From the NCBI GenBank assembly GCA_010909725.1, contig JAACMV010000002.1:186001-250000 (forward strand): 64,000 nucleotides of DNA. Direction: 5' to 3'. Positions 1 through 11,056 of the stretch are shown in pieces (within the stretch, counting starts at the first letter, position 1; each line of letters starts with the position of its first letter). The notes under the pieces were generated by a model that was not told the DNA's origin, searched no databases, and worked only from the letters and a program-made list of their open reading frames with translations. Made by a program: the position numbers and the translations under genes. The DNA is from Picochlorum sp. 'celeri'. Its lineage: Eukaryota > Chlorophyta > Trebouxiophyceae.

Positions 1-728
1 ATTGATACTGGAGCCACGACGGCTCCAGACAATTCTACCCTCTTCCTGTCTGCCTTGTTCACTGCTACTCTGTGGTCACTGGTCAGCCGAATCAACTGAG
101 AACCGGTATCCAAGTACGCATGCGAGTCCCCAAGATTCACAGACGTCACCAACCAATCAGTCACAATAACAATAGTAGATGTACAGCCTGCATGAATCCC
201 ACGAGCAGCAAACGTGCTGTTCAGTTCCACAAGGGTAATAACCAAGGCTCTCTGAATCAATTGCCTCCACTCATCGTAATCCGCATGATTCGGAGGGGGT
301 GGATTTCCCCTCGGTAAATGCTTCTCCAACACAGTCAATACCTTGTCCGCAGAATGGCGAGCAGCATGCTTTCCATTATGACCATCAAAAACACAGAACA
401 AAGAGTACTGTGAGGTAACATGCCCACAGCAAGTGCAACTATGATGATGAAACACGCCATTCCCGTCTTCTATACTCTTTGTTCCGCAAAATGATTCGTC
501 CCCTCTCCCTGGCCATGCACGTTTATGCTCCAAGAAGACGACATCTTCTCCTTTCAGGTCCGTCTGCCCAACGCAATACGAAACCTCAGGGTGATAACAT
601 CCCTCACTCCCTTCCCCAGACTCGTCCGTTGTTCCATTTGAGATTGTTGATTTCAAATAATGATTATCTGGACTCATATCCACCGCATGTTTTGATTCTT
701 TGGTTTCCAAGAAGGTTGTACTGTTCAT
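1..728 (-). CDS. PP2C-family protein phosphatase, N-terminal part (runs off left edge)
   Basis: An open minus-strand frame begins with ATG at 728 and stays open to base 1, giving about 242 residues; the C-terminus lies outside the window. It shows the PP2C motif series in order: FCVFDGHNGKHAA (family form DGHGG, metal-binding Asp present, second Gly replaced by Asn), GCTSTIVIV, NLGDSHAYL and LTSDHR. These define metal-dependent Ser/Thr phosphatases (PPM). The N-terminus carries a His/Cys-rich stretch (FHHHSCTCCG) just before the first motif, which is not typical. The family assignment is secure; the substrate is unknown. Confidence 0.85.
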   Translation of the reverse strand, partial: MNSTTFLETKESKHAVDMSPDNHYLKSTISNGTTDESGEGSEGCYHPEVSYCVGQTDLKGEDVVFLEHKRAWPGRGDESFCGTKSIEDGNGVFHHHSCTCCGHVTSQYSLFCVFDGHNGKHAARHSADKVLTVLEKHLPRGNPPPPNHADYDEWRQLIQRALVITLVELNSTFAARGIHAGCTSTIVIVTDWLVTSVNLGDSHAYLDTGSQLIRLTSDHRVAVNKADRKRVELSGAVVAPVS

Positions 729-1157
729 AGGGACAATTGACTAGGGCTTTTGAGTCGGTGGATTCAATGCATGCAATACCATATGTGAACAATGCCTGTA
801 TACAATGTGTGTTATTTCCAGGTTTGTAATGGCTTTAGCTGCCCATGGAACGTGCATTTGCATGTGACCGTGTTAAAGGAGATGCATGCGTCTATGCTTC
901 AGCGATGGAAATGCATAGATTGGTCCCATCACAGATGTCCATTGATGGGGTGAGGTGGAGACACACGTCAGAGTCCACAAAAACCCTAACCAAAGACCTA
1001 CAACGGAGGTCGGCGGGATGAAATGATTGGCTCGATATGCGCGACATGTATTACCAGAATACACTGTTGTTATGTTTCTGTGTATGATGGATGGTGCATC
1101 GGAGTGTAGGAGGAAGTTACAATGCCAACTCAAGATTCAATGGTACAGTGACGATGT
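729..1157. other. Spacer between PP2C-like 5' end and AK-HSDH 3' end
   Basis: About 430 bp with no convincing gene. The only long frame (873-1133, minus) has no recognisable features. It should hold the promoter and 5' UTR of the PP2C-like gene and the 3' UTR of AK-HSDH. The word ATGCAT recurs several times. I see nothing else I can support. Confidence 0.5.
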
Positions 1158-1159
1158 GA

Positions 1160-3974
1160 TTATGATGGGGCTCCCAGGTATGCAGAGAGTCTCAAGAGAT
1201 CACTGAAGACGCCACCGGCCGTGACAGCAGCACCAGCGCCAGGACCACGAATGATCAAAGGTTGTTCATTGTACCTTTCCGTGGTGAAGGAGATGATGTT
1301 GTCACTTCCGCTAAGCTGGGCAAATGGATGATCTTTTGGATAACGTCTCAATTCCACGCTACCCGATTTATTCACTGGATCTACGACTCCAACAAATCTG
1401 AGGCATTCTCCAGCTTGTTCTGCCTCGTCGAGGAGTTTCTGCATGTCTCCATCAAAGTCTGGGAGTCTTTCGATATACTCTGCTGCAGAGGAGCACGATT
1501 GCAGGGGCTCAGGTACCAAAGATTGGATGGGCACCTTTTCTAATTCCAAATCAAGTCCACATTCTCGCGCCAAAATCGTCACTTTTCTGGCAACATCCAT
1601 ACCAGCCAAGTCATCGCGTGGATCTGGCTCAGTATATCCTGCTTCTTTGGCTGCTATGACCACCTCACTGAATGTGCGGGAATCAGTCCCAAAGGTGTTG
1701 AAAATATAGGATAATGTGCCTGAGAATATTCCTTCAATCCTTCTGACTTTGTCACCTGATCCAACAAGATGCTGTAATGTGGCAATGACTGGCAGGCCAG
1801 CACCCACTGTTCCCTCGTAGAAGAAATGTGTGTATGATGACCTCTGGTATGCCTTCAGGGCTTGGTACTGAGCCAAGTCTCCCGAGTTCAACTTTTTATT
1901 TGGTGTGATCACATTCACTCCTTTTTTCATCCAGTTGAGGTACTGTTTTGGTGGTTCGTCTGATGCTGTGCAATCCAGGATCACTGTGTTTGGAACTGAA
2001 TTCCTTGACAAATGACTTGCAAATGCATCATAATCCAGTGGCTCGGACTTGGTATCCAAATCCTCCTTCCAAGCATCCAAATCAATACCTGTATCACTGA
2101 GAACCATCTTCTTTGAGGTAGCAATGCCAAGAATACGAATATCAACATGATATTCTTCTGTCAACTTTTGGCTCTGCTCCTTCAGTTGGGACAAGAATGT
2201 TGAGCCAATCAATCCTGGGCCCACAAGACCAACTCCAATTGGAAGAGATTTTTCATAGAATCTGCTGTGAACCGCACGAAGAGCTCTGACAGCATCGTCC
2301 TGGCTGACCAAACATGTCACGTTGTACTCTGAACTTCCCTGGGCAATGGCCTTGACATTCACATTGGCCTTTGCCAGGGCAGAGAAAAAGGTTGCAGACA
2401 CACCAGGCTTGTTGGCCATACCATGACCAACTGCAGATAAGACGCAGCAGTTTTCTTCTGCATCAATGCTTTGGATTCTACCGGAAGAAATCGCATCCGC
2501 AAATCTATTGCGCAATGCCTTGACAGCACCCTTGGCATCAGCTTCACGCACTGCAAAAGAAACACTGTGCTCCGATGATGCCTGAGAAATCATGATGGCA
2601 TTGATATTTGCATCCCTAATGCATGAAAAAATAGCAGCTGCTGTACCAGGAACACCAATCATGCCTGCTCCTTCTACGTTAACAAGGGCAACGTTCTGAA
2701 TGGAAGCAATACCTTTGACGCCAGAGCTTCCTGAGGAAGCATCCTCCTTGAATTCACGGCTAATCTCTGAGCCCTTTGCGTCTCTATTGAAAAAGTTCCT
2801 TGTATTGATAGGGATATTGAATCGCATAGCAGGAATAGTAGTCCTTGGATGCAAAACCTGAGCCCCAAAGTATGACAATTCCCACGCCTCATTGTATGTC
2901 AAATGATCCAGGCAGACAGCATCACTCACAACTCTTGGGTCGGCCGAGTATACTCCATCAACATCCGACCATATAGTAATCTTTCCGCTCCTGAACAAGG
3001 CACCCATGATTGTTGCAGAGTAGTCTGATCCATTCCTCTTGAGGGTGGTAACCTGCCCTGCAGGAGTCTTGGCAATAAACCCTGTCGCGATAATCACGTC
3101 AGGAACTCCATGCTTGCCACACCAAACATCCAAATTAGCGTCTGATTTATTGTAGTGGACGTCCACGGACAACCCATCAGCTGTTGGGGACACAACTAAA
3201 ACATCGCGTGCATCCATGAAACAAGCATTCAGACCCAATTGACGACAACGAGCTGTCAACAGCCTCGCACACCACAGCTCTCCGTGACCAACAATAAACT
3301 CCTCATAAGCCTCTGTTGAGATACCAGCAATAGCAATAGCCTTGAGCATGGAGGTCAGGTCCTGGATATCCGTGTACAGGCCCTCTAAAAATGCATCCAG
3401 CTCATCTCCCTTGCCCAACAGAGCTGTTGCAGCATCAACATGCTTTTCTTTCAACTTTTCTAAATCCTCCACAAAAGACTGATCCTGCTTGGACGACTTG
3501 ACAGTCATATTAATAAGCAAATCAGTGACTTTGGTAGGAGATGATGGGTGACTCCCCATTGCACTCACCACCGCCACCTTGCTCGTGGCCTCTCCATCAT
3601 CCCTCAAAAATTCAGCAATCTCATTGATTCGATCAGATGTCGCCACACATGTTCCTCCGAATTTATGCACCTGCAAAACCATGAAAAAAGCTTGCTTGCA
3701 AGTACCTCACACCCACAACCAAACCACGACATACCTGCCAATGAGATCCTCTTGGGCACACTGCTGAAGAATTCTCACCAGATGGAGTTGCAATAGCTGC
3801 ACGTACTAGGACCGCATCGCTCAGTCTTCTCTGGTTGCGATGGCTGCCGGCACCTTTTCTCAACCCACCCTGAAGCACCACATTTGGCCTGAAACAGACC
3901 ACAGTATTCACATCTTTCTTTTTTCTCGCTGATGAATGCACAAGCGTGCTATTCAAGCAACGAGCGAGCAACAT
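1160..3974 (-). CDS. AK-HSDH: Bifunctional aspartokinase/homoserine dehydrogenase, chloroplast
   Basis: Plant/bacterial ThrA-type fusion catalysing the first and third steps of the aspartate pathway to threonine, isoleucine and methionine. Exons are 3974-3735 and 3670-1160, with a 64-bp GT-AG intron joining in phase 0, giving about 916 residues, close to plant enzymes. Exon 1 (80 residues) is Arg/Ser/Ala-rich with few acidic residues, as in a chloroplast transit peptide. The kinase domain opens with VHKFGGTCVA at the exon junction and contains NGSDYSATIMGAL and SDVDGVYSADPR. ACT-type regulatory repeats follow, then the dehydrogenase Rossmann motif GVGLVGPGLIG near residue 568 and PNKKLN. Threonine feedback is expected from the family but not shown here. 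Confidence 0.95.
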
Positions 3975-4219
3975 GATAAAGCCTCAGTATACTCTGTTCG
4001 TGGAGTCGACTCAAGACGTCTTTGACTACGCAATGGATTCCTCCTTTTTCGCTGCAAAATAATACTTTAGTTATAATTGAGTGCAATTGGACAATGCATT
4101 GCCCCTGTTTATTCACAAAGGAAGGTTTTCCCATGTCCAGGGCATGGCCCTCACAATCCCCCTCAAGGGTGATGTCATCGGTGTATTACAATAGATGTGT
4201 GAGGATTCATTCATATACA

Positions 4220-5140
4220 TCATTCACTCAGATGTTTCCTTTCATTCGCAACCAACCATGCAGCATACAAGGCCAACGCCCCGTACAATGAATCCAACCC
4301 CAGCGATGGGCCATTCTCATTGATCAACACGTCAAAGAGAATCTCAGCCACCAGAATGGCCCCCAAGGCGGCAAAAATATACAACCGTGCTGGCGACGTT
4401 GCCTCTTTTTTCGCAGGCTCGATGACTCTTCTCCTGGACTGTCGCCGTGCGTCCTGATCGACCAGGTCATCATCATCATCATCATCCTTTTCATATTGAT
4501 ACAAGTTGCCAAAAAACTGCCCCTCATTTCGCCCGTCTACCATATCCCTTTCCCAATCCTTGAACTCTCTAGATTCCTGCTCCATAGCTTCCCTCCGTTT
4601 CCTCAATTTTCTCTCATACTTGTCTGCCTCTCTCTGTATATCAGCCAGGGCTGAATCAAATGCCAAATCTCCTCTCAGTTTTGCCAACTCTGCAGCTCTA
4701 TCCATCTCCTCCTTGGCATCCTCTGCCAACGCCCTGAGCTTATTACTGCTATCTTCCACATGATCATCCAAATTTCTCTTGGCACTGATTTCGAAATTCA
4801 GGGATTTCACCAAATCTTCTTGTACTGATGATGATGGAGTGGAATCAGGCTTGTCATCATCCTCTGGGTTCTCATCACCCGAAGACAATGACGATATCGA
4901 CCAATCTCTCCAATACCGATGATACCGACGATTTCTTAAACTAGATACTGCAGGAGGGATACTCTGCGATCCATGATGGGAGAATATGGTACGTTTCTTG
5001 TCCAACGTGGGCACCACTTCAGTCCTCCATTGTAGCAAGGAATTCAGTGCCCTTCTGTTCCCAGTTGCCCTAGAATTCTGCCTGATGACTATTATGTCTG
5101 ATACCGTAGAATTGGAGGGTGAGACAAGAGGTGAAGCCAT
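4220..5140 (-). CDS. Predicted plastid membrane protein of unknown function
   Basis: A 306-residue uninterrupted frame starting at ATG 5140. The first ~80 residues are Ser/Arg-rich and low in acid, suggesting an organelle transit peptide. The middle (about 105-210) is a highly charged helical or coiled-coil stretch with many Ala/Glu/Lys/Arg. A short poly-Asp tract follows (positions about 4470-4485). Two hydrophobic segments (about 250-272 and 282-298) end the protein. I do not recognise the family. It is divergent from VPS11 with a 252-bp shared upstream region. Confidence 0.6.
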   Translation of the reverse strand: MASPLVSPSNSTVSDIIVIRQNSRATGNRRALNSLLQWRTEVVPTLDKKRTIFSHHGSQSIPPAVSSLRNRRYHRYWRDWSISSLSSGDENPEDDDKPDSTPSSSVQEDLVKSLNFEISAKRNLDDHVEDSSNKLRALAEDAKEEMDRAAELAKLRGDLAFDSALADIQREADKYERKLRKRREAMEQESREFKDWERDMVDGRNEGQFFGNLYQYEKDDDDDDDLVDQDARRQSRRRVIEPAKKEATSPARLYIFAALGAILVAEILFDVLINENGPSLGLDSLYGALALYAAWLVANERKHLSE

Positions 5141-5392
5141 TCTGAAGACAATGAAATGATTTTTTTTGGTCCAGAGGAAAAAACCGAGTCTATCAATTTG
5201 ACGTTGAAAAGTTTTTGGTCACTTCTTCATAGCATGGTGAATATCGAGATATTCTTTATTTGAAAATCTACGAGGAGGAGAGCGTCACTTGGCCCTGTTG
5301 GCAACCCGAGTATTTTTATATTCTAATGTCGGAATTTTGAGACACTGTGTAACGTACTCTCTCTCTCTGAGAACGGATCAATCGAAATTGAT

Positions 5393-8164
5393 ATGGGTTC
5401 TCTCGGATGGAAAAAGTTTGACTTTTTCGATTCATCTGTGGTGCATGGGAGTACTGGTCGCAAGGGTGGAGGAGAGTCGAAGTCAGTCCAACATGGCTGG
5501 AATTCTTCAGAAGGAGAGCGACTGTGTACTGTTGAGCGCCTGGTGGCTGATGAAACGAATGATGGATATTTTTGGGTGGGTTCAACGACGGGCATGGTGT
5601 ATAGGATGCACGTCGAGAGTCGGTTTGAAGCGCATAGTGAATATGGGATTGATAAAGCATTTCCGGTCCTGGAAGAGGAAGGAGCCCGTGTGGTGTATTT
5701 AGAACACATACGTCCAGCTGATACAGAGTTGCTTGTTGCTGTCGGGGTTCATGATGGGGATCCTCGTATGGAGTTTTTATGTTGGGAGGTGGAGAGTTTT
5801 GCTGTGGTTCCCAAGCAGCTTGTGTCTTCTCGGGTGTTTCGATCTGTCAAGGTGCCAGAAGGACGCATCACGTGTGTTGATGTGGAATGTGGTGGATGGC
5901 CACATGTGTACATCACAATTGGAACGAGCCTAGGAGGGGTCTATGTATACTCGTGTGCGGATGTTACAAAAAGGGGCATGGCATTTCAAATGCCCTTTGG
6001 GCATCATGTGATTAAAGGTGGCCACGAGGTGGTCGATGTTCATATGATGAAAAAGGGTAGAGATGAAGTATATGTGTATGGAGTGTCTGGCAGTGGGGTG
6101 GTCGGGATTGATGTGTTGACTGGGAGGGTGCTGATGGAAGATGATATCCAGGCTTGTCCAGAATGCTCTGATGTGAACCAGATGGGAGAATTGGTCATGT
6201 GCAATACTGATGGTATTTTCTTTTATGATATACATGATGGGAGAACTGTTGCGGCTTCTATCAAGGGAGAAAAGGAGAAGATGGTGTGTTTTGGTGAGTA
6301 TGTGCTTGTGTGCTTTTCAGAAGAAAGCATGGTGAAGATGTTGCATGTGCAGCGAAAGATTGTTGCATGCAGCATGCAGCTTGATGCACCTGTACGAGTA
6401 TTATTTAGACAGAATATAGATGATAGGGAATGTTTGATTCTGATGGATGGGAATGAGCAGATGCATAGGGTGTTGGAAAGGAGTCCAGAGAGCCAGATTG
6501 ATGCCCTGTGTAACAGCAGGTGTTTCACTCAGGCACTTCGTATGTGTGAGGGGCGTGGGGAGGCGCTACAGGCGGAAGCTAATCGACGACATGGAGATTA
6601 TTTGTTCGAGAAGCGCGACTTTGACGCCGCGACTGAGGCCTATATTCGAACGATTGGGTTTCTTGAGACGTCATACCCTATCCAGAAGTTGCTCAATGCA
6701 CAGCAAATACATAATTTATGTACATATGTTCGGGCGGTGTTCGATAAAAAGATGGCATCCGGGGATCATATCTCGTTATTGATACAGTCGTATGCTAAAG
6801 CAAAGGCGACTTTGGAAATTGATTCATTCGTGGCTGAGCTGTGTGCCATGCACAGAGAGTATACGTTTGACACAGATGCAGCAATTGGAGTCCTAAGGGA
6901 TAATGGTCTTGTGCAACATGCGCTAGATATTGCTCAGGCGTATAACAAAGATGATATGTATGTCTCGATTGTTTTGAATGAGCGGGAAGGATTTAAGGAT
7001 GTCCTTGATTATCTTCGGTCAAAACCAAGGGAATTTGCAGCCAAGGAGTTGGCACATCATGGAAAAGTATTGTTGCAGAAAGAGCCGGTTGATACCACTG
7101 CTTTGCTAATGGAACTATGTTTACCTCCAGAGGGGGACTCAAAGGATACCTTTATTGCGGATTTGGCAAGCTTTTCACAATTGTATATTGACAATCCCCA
7201 AGATTTGAGATATGCGTGTGAAGCCATATTGGCCATGGGAAACCTCGATTTGCCTTCTAAAAAGAGTTTGTATCACAATCTGTTTGATATTTACTTGAGC
7301 TCAGATCGATGTGACGCAGATATGGATGTAGCTATGGATTTGTTAAAGCGAGGGTGGGTGCCAGGACATGAGCCAGAGTATGATGCTGATGTTGTTCTCA
7401 CAAGTTGTCGACTCCATGGCTTCCATAAAGGCCTGATATTCATAAACTTGATGTTACATCGCTATAGAGAAGCTATTGCTGTCATGGCAGAAATTCATGA
7501 CTGGCGTGGTATCGTGCAAACCTGTCAAAAGCATGGCGATGCATCACAAGGAGGTGATTCAATGGTGTGGCATGATGCACTTGTGCGGATGGCATCACCT
7601 GCTGCAGGTCCTGGAGGAGAAGAGGCACTCAAGACGCTTTTGGAGCTGGTCGAAGAGAATGCTATACTACCTCCTTTGACAGTGTTGAACGTGTTGGCAA
7701 AGAATCCTCATCTGAAATTAGGCCTGGTGAAACAATACTTTGCCAATCTTTTCGAGTCAGAGTATGAATGTATCAAAGAGTACGAGAAGGAGATTGAGCA
7801 AATACGCAAGAACATAGAATCACAGGAACGTCTCCTGCATCAACTAGAGAATGAGCCAACTGTGTTTCAGGCAACAAAAGATTCTCAAACGGGTGCACCT
7901 CTTGAGCTGCCTCTTGTTCATTTCATGTGTGGACATTCTTTCAATATGAGGACACTGGGTGATCATGACGAACCAGAGTGTCCCTTGTGCTCAGAGGACC
8001 ATACGCGAATTCAGGAAATGACAAAGAGCTTCAGGGCAGCATCTCAAGACAAGGATTCATTCTTCAGGCAGCTCAGGGCTGCCGACGACGGCTTCCATTT
8101 TGTTGCCGAGGCATTCGGCAAAGGGTATCTCAACCATTGTGATGAATCCACCAATTCCATGTAA
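5393..8164 (+). CDS. VPS11: VPS11, HOPS/CORVET tethering core subunit
   Basis: A 923-residue intronless frame. VPS11 is a shared core subunit of the endolysosomal/vacuolar tethering complexes HOPS and CORVET. The start (MGSLGWKKFDFFD) matches the family opening W(R)KF.FF. An N-terminal beta-propeller-like region (about 1-330) is followed by clathrin-heavy-chain-like helical repeats (about 350-800), a coiled coil (ECIKEYEKEIEQIRKN) and a C-terminal RING-H2-like finger starting near residue 845 (FMCGHSFN ... CPLC). Length agrees with plant VPS11 (about 930). The next gene follows on the same strand after 147 bp. Confidence 0.92.
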   Translation: MGSLGWKKFDFFDSSVVHGSTGRKGGGESKSVQHGWNSSEGERLCTVERLVADETNDGYFWVGSTTGMVYRMHVESRFEAHSEYGIDKAFPVLEEEGARVVYLEHIRPADTELLVAVGVHDGDPRMEFLCWEVESFAVVPKQLVSSRVFRSVKVPEGRITCVDVECGGWPHVYITIGTSLGGVYVYSCADVTKRGMAFQMPFGHHVIKGGHEVVDVHMMKKGRDEVYVYGVSGSGVVGIDVLTGRVLMEDDIQACPECSDVNQMGELVMCNTDGIFFYDIHDGRTVAASIKGEKEKMVCFGEYVLVCFSEESMVKMLHVQRKIVACSMQLDAPVRVLFRQNIDDRECLILMDGNEQMHRVLERSPESQIDALCNSRCFTQALRMCEGRGEALQAEANRRHGDYLFEKRDFDAATEAYIRTIGFLETSYPIQKLLNAQQIHNLCTYVRAVFDKKMASGDHISLLIQSYAKAKATLEIDSFVAELCAMHREYTFDTDAAIGVLRDNGLVQHALDIAQAYNKDDMYVSIVLNEREGFKDVLDYLRSKPREFAAKELAHHGKVLLQKEPVDTTALLMELCLPPEGDSKDTFIADLASFSQLYIDNPQDLRYACEAILAMGNLDLPSKKSLYHNLFDIYLSSDRCDADMDVAMDLLKRGWVPGHEPEYDADVVLTSCRLHGFHKGLIFINLMLHRYREAIAVMAEIHDWRGIVQTCQKHGDASQGGDSMVWHDALVRMASPAAGPGGEEALKTLLELVEENAILPPLTVLNVLAKNPHLKLGLVKQYFANLFESEYECIKEYEKEIEQIRKNIESQERLLHQLENEPTVFQATKDSQTGAPLELPLVHFMCGHSFNMRTLGDHDEPECPLCSEDHTRIQEMTKSFRAASQDKDSFFRQLRAADDGFHFVAEAFGKGYLNHCDESTNSM

Positions 8165-8311
8165 CAACACTGACCGTCTGCCCATTCGTGAAGGTCACAA
8201 AACCAGCCATGCTGATGCTCTCTTCTTCCCAGGAGAGAGGTCAGATTCCAGGATCTTGGTCTGCTCACGCACATTGCCATCCACATTGTATCAAAATGTT
8301 TATAAAACATA

Positions 8312-9700
8312 ATGAGAGAAACAGAATGGAGTGAAGAGTCCAAACGATGGACATTTGGTACGCTAAAAGAGGTCGTCTCTGAAGTGCCAAAAGGACCTGA
8401 CACAATTGCGCTGCATGGCGGATTGCCTCCAGAGGAGAGCTTTCCGATTCAGTCAATTCAAATTAAATTATATAATGATGAAATCGTGGAAATTCCGGCG
8501 TCAATGAGCCAGCAGCAGTACAATATCAATGCGTATGGTTACGAGCCTCTGAGAGCCTGGTGTCAGGACCACACGAAGAGCCAGCATACATGTTGCAGTA
8601 TGCACCGCACCATGGTGACAGATAGCACAACGCATGCATTAGACGTAGTGACATCTCTTCTTTTGAATCCCGGCGATGCGATTTTGATTGAAGAATTCAC
8701 CTATTCCCATTTCATTGACTGCACAGTGGACAGGAAAGAATACCAGTCTTTGGCAGTTCCAATGGACAATGACGGCATTATTCCCGACGAATTGGAGCGC
8801 ATCATAGAAAAGCAATTGAGCTCAAAAGTCAATGGCACGGAATGCAATGGAGTGCATTCGCGGGCCATTCCAAAGGTGTTGTATCTCATTCCGACTGCCC
8901 AGAACCCAACAGGTGGGTCACTTCCAAAGGATAGGCGAGCAGATATATATCGAATATGCCAAAAGTATGACATCTACATCATCGAAGATGATCCATATTA
9001 CTATCTTCAGTATGCATTAGACGAATCAGAGCTAGCCCAACCGGGATTAAGCGGACTCGAGTCCCATAGCCTGCTCCCATTGGATGAGGATGGACGAGTC
9101 ATCCGCCTTGATTCTTTTGCCAAATTCCTAGCACCTGGTTTTCGCCTCGGTTGGGCGACTGCATCCGAACGTATTATTGAAAAAATGGCAATGCAAATTC
9201 AATCAGAGACGCTCGGAGGCAATATGATGAGTCAAAGCATTGTTGCTGCCATGCTGGAGCATTGGGGATACCATGGCTTGGAAGCATATGTGAGAAGAAT
9301 GCAGAAACTCTACTCGGACAGGGCAGCACTGACACTTCATTCTTTAGAAAAGTATATGAAAGACCTTGCTGAATGGAGAATACCGACGGGAGGCATGTTC
9401 ATGGTACGTTCTGATTCTTTTTCACACATGATTGATGATGACACACCATTTTGATTCACCAAACATTGTCCTATGCAGTGGCTCAAACTCCTCCATGTTT
9501 CCGATGCACACGATGTATTCATCTCACTCCGTAAACAGGGCATCATAGTTCTCCCAGGATATATATCACAAGTAGAGAAGTACCGCGACGGTAATCGCAT
9601 TCCCTGTCCCTACATTCGCATATCATTCAGCCACGCATCCCATGCTGCACTTCAGCATGGCATTGAGAGAATGAGTTCCATTCTCCGCTCACACGAATAA
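8312..9700 (+). CDS. PLP-dependent aminotransferase, ARO8/AADAT (kynurenine/2-aminoadipate) type
   Basis: Exons 8312-9403 and 9479-9700 (75-bp intron, phase 0) give 437 residues. Fold-type I class I/II aminotransferase: AQNPTGG, EDDPYYYLQY and the PLP-lysine motif SFAKFLAPGFRLGW (Schiff-base Lys). Splicing restores the family motif PTGGMFMWLKLL across the junction, which supports the intron. ARO8/AADAT enzymes transaminate aromatic amino acids, 2-aminoadipate or kynurenine with 2-oxoglutarate; which substrate applies here cannot be read. No transit peptide is evident, so it is probably cytosolic. It converges on atpD with 59 bp between. Confidence 0.9.
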
Positions 9701-9725
9701 AACAACACATATTTATTTTTCTAAT

Positions 9726-9748
9726 AAATTGTTACACAAACAATTATT
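9726..9748. repeat. Inverted repeat in convergent 3' spacer
   Basis: AATTGTT at 9727-9733 and AACAATT at 9739-9745 form a 7-bp stem with a 5-nt loop; the stem extends to about 10 bp with one bulged base. It lies in the 59-bp spacer between the convergent aminotransferase and atpD stop codons and could form in either transcript. An AATAAA also occurs just after the aminotransferase stop. A role in 3'-end formation is only inferred. Confidence 0.4.
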
Positions 9749-9759
9749 CAAACAAAATC

Positions 9760-10845
9760 TTACTGGGCATTTGCAGTTGCCATGAGCTCATTTCCAATCT
9801 TATCGAGCTGTCCCTTGACAGACAGATCAATCTGAGAGGATCCCCATTCTACAACAAATCCAGCAACAAGGCTCTCATCAACGACTGGCTTGATCTTAAC
9901 ATTCTTAGACTTGGTAAGCTCCTGAAGCTTCTTGGCAATAAGGAACTGCTGCTCCTGCTCCAGCTTGACAGCAGAGCGGAGGACGGCAACCTGTGTATCA
10001 GTCAACTCGCAGTACTTGCTCTCGAAAGCATCGCACACCTCAACAATAGCATCAATACGTCCCTGATCGATCAAAATGTTCAAGAAGTTGACAGTATACT
10101 TGTTGAATCCAGACTCGGATGCCATCTGGGCAATCATCTGCTTCTTCTTGTCCTCTGGAATGGTAGGGTTGGCCAAGAACTCCTTGATATCCTGGCTATC
10201 CTTCATCACAGTGCTAATAGCATCAATATCAGCATGGACGGCATCAAGAGCTCCATTTCCCTGGGCAGTGCTCAACAGAGCATTGGCATAGGCAGTTCCA
10301 ACAGCTTCATATTCGATCTGCACACACACAACACACATGATCAGCATCCCGCAGCATGAAGAACACAACAGAGTATATAAACGGAGCAAATACATCCATC
10401 AACGTGCTATATGGCTGTGTTTCGAAGGTACCCTATCTGGCAGCACAGACGCCGGCCTGCTGATTGCAGCAACAATGAACTCTCCCATTCGTTCATCACA
10501 GCTCCCATGAATGCCCAAATTTCTCTTCAAATTTATTTTTTTGGGTATCACGGTGTTGCAAACGCATGATCGACTGGGATGACACTATTCTGACCAATCC
10601 AAAACTGGCGCTGCCTCGCCGGGCTACCAAACCAACACAGAGGTCGTCCCATGGACATACATTGCCCTCCGTTGCACTCGAATATCACTCATATAATTAC
10701 TCTCTCTGTCTCAGACAGGTAGACGTACCTTTGCCATGGTCACTACCTTGTGAGCCCTACGGGCAGACATTGTGCGAGCGCGGACAGCGACTCCACGCAC
10801 AAAAGCCTTGGATGGGGCAATGTGAGTTCTCATAGAAGTCTGCAT
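9760..10845 (-). CDS. atpD: Chloroplast ATP synthase delta subunit
   Basis: Exons 10845-10729 and 10317-9760 in phase 0 give 224 residues, near the plant length. Delta links the F1 head to the peripheral stalk of the thylakoid ATP synthase. The mature part shows the OSCP/delta fold with AVGTAYANALL, then AVKLEQEQQFLIAKKLQ, KNVKIKPVVDESLVAGF and DLSVKGQLDKI, which resemble plastid AtpD more than mitochondrial OSCP. The start at 10845 is set by an in-frame TAG four codons upstream. Exon 1 encodes a 39-residue transit-like peptide ending ARRAHKVVTMAK. The 411-bp intron is the longest in the window. The first exon is too short to stand out as an ORF. Confidence 0.88.
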
Positions 10846-11056
10846 TGTGTGTCTTGTCTAAGAGATGGGATGCTTCAAAAGAAATATGCCTGCATCGGAG
10901 GGGATGAGAAACGCTTATCCTCGTCGGTCGGATGGGATAGTGTCCAAAGTACTTCGGGGATCTGGAAATTCCGTAAATCAACATTTTAGATACACGAGTT
11001 GAGAGGGCGTCCATGTGGGTATGTTTCACCATAATAATCTTTGATCAGATACGAGT
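10846..11056. promoter_or_regulatory. Divergent promoter region, atpD / DHQ-SDH
   Basis: 211 bp separate the start codons of two chloroplast-targeted genes on opposite strands, so both promoters must lie here (or extend into the genes). No clear TATA box or repeated motif was seen. Coordinated expression is possible but not shown. Confidence 0.4.

Noticed and set aside
873..1133. 86-codon minus-strand frame between the PP2C-like gene and AK-HSDH
   Set aside because: No homology-like motif, biased composition and position in the 5'/3' flanks of real genes; likely chance.
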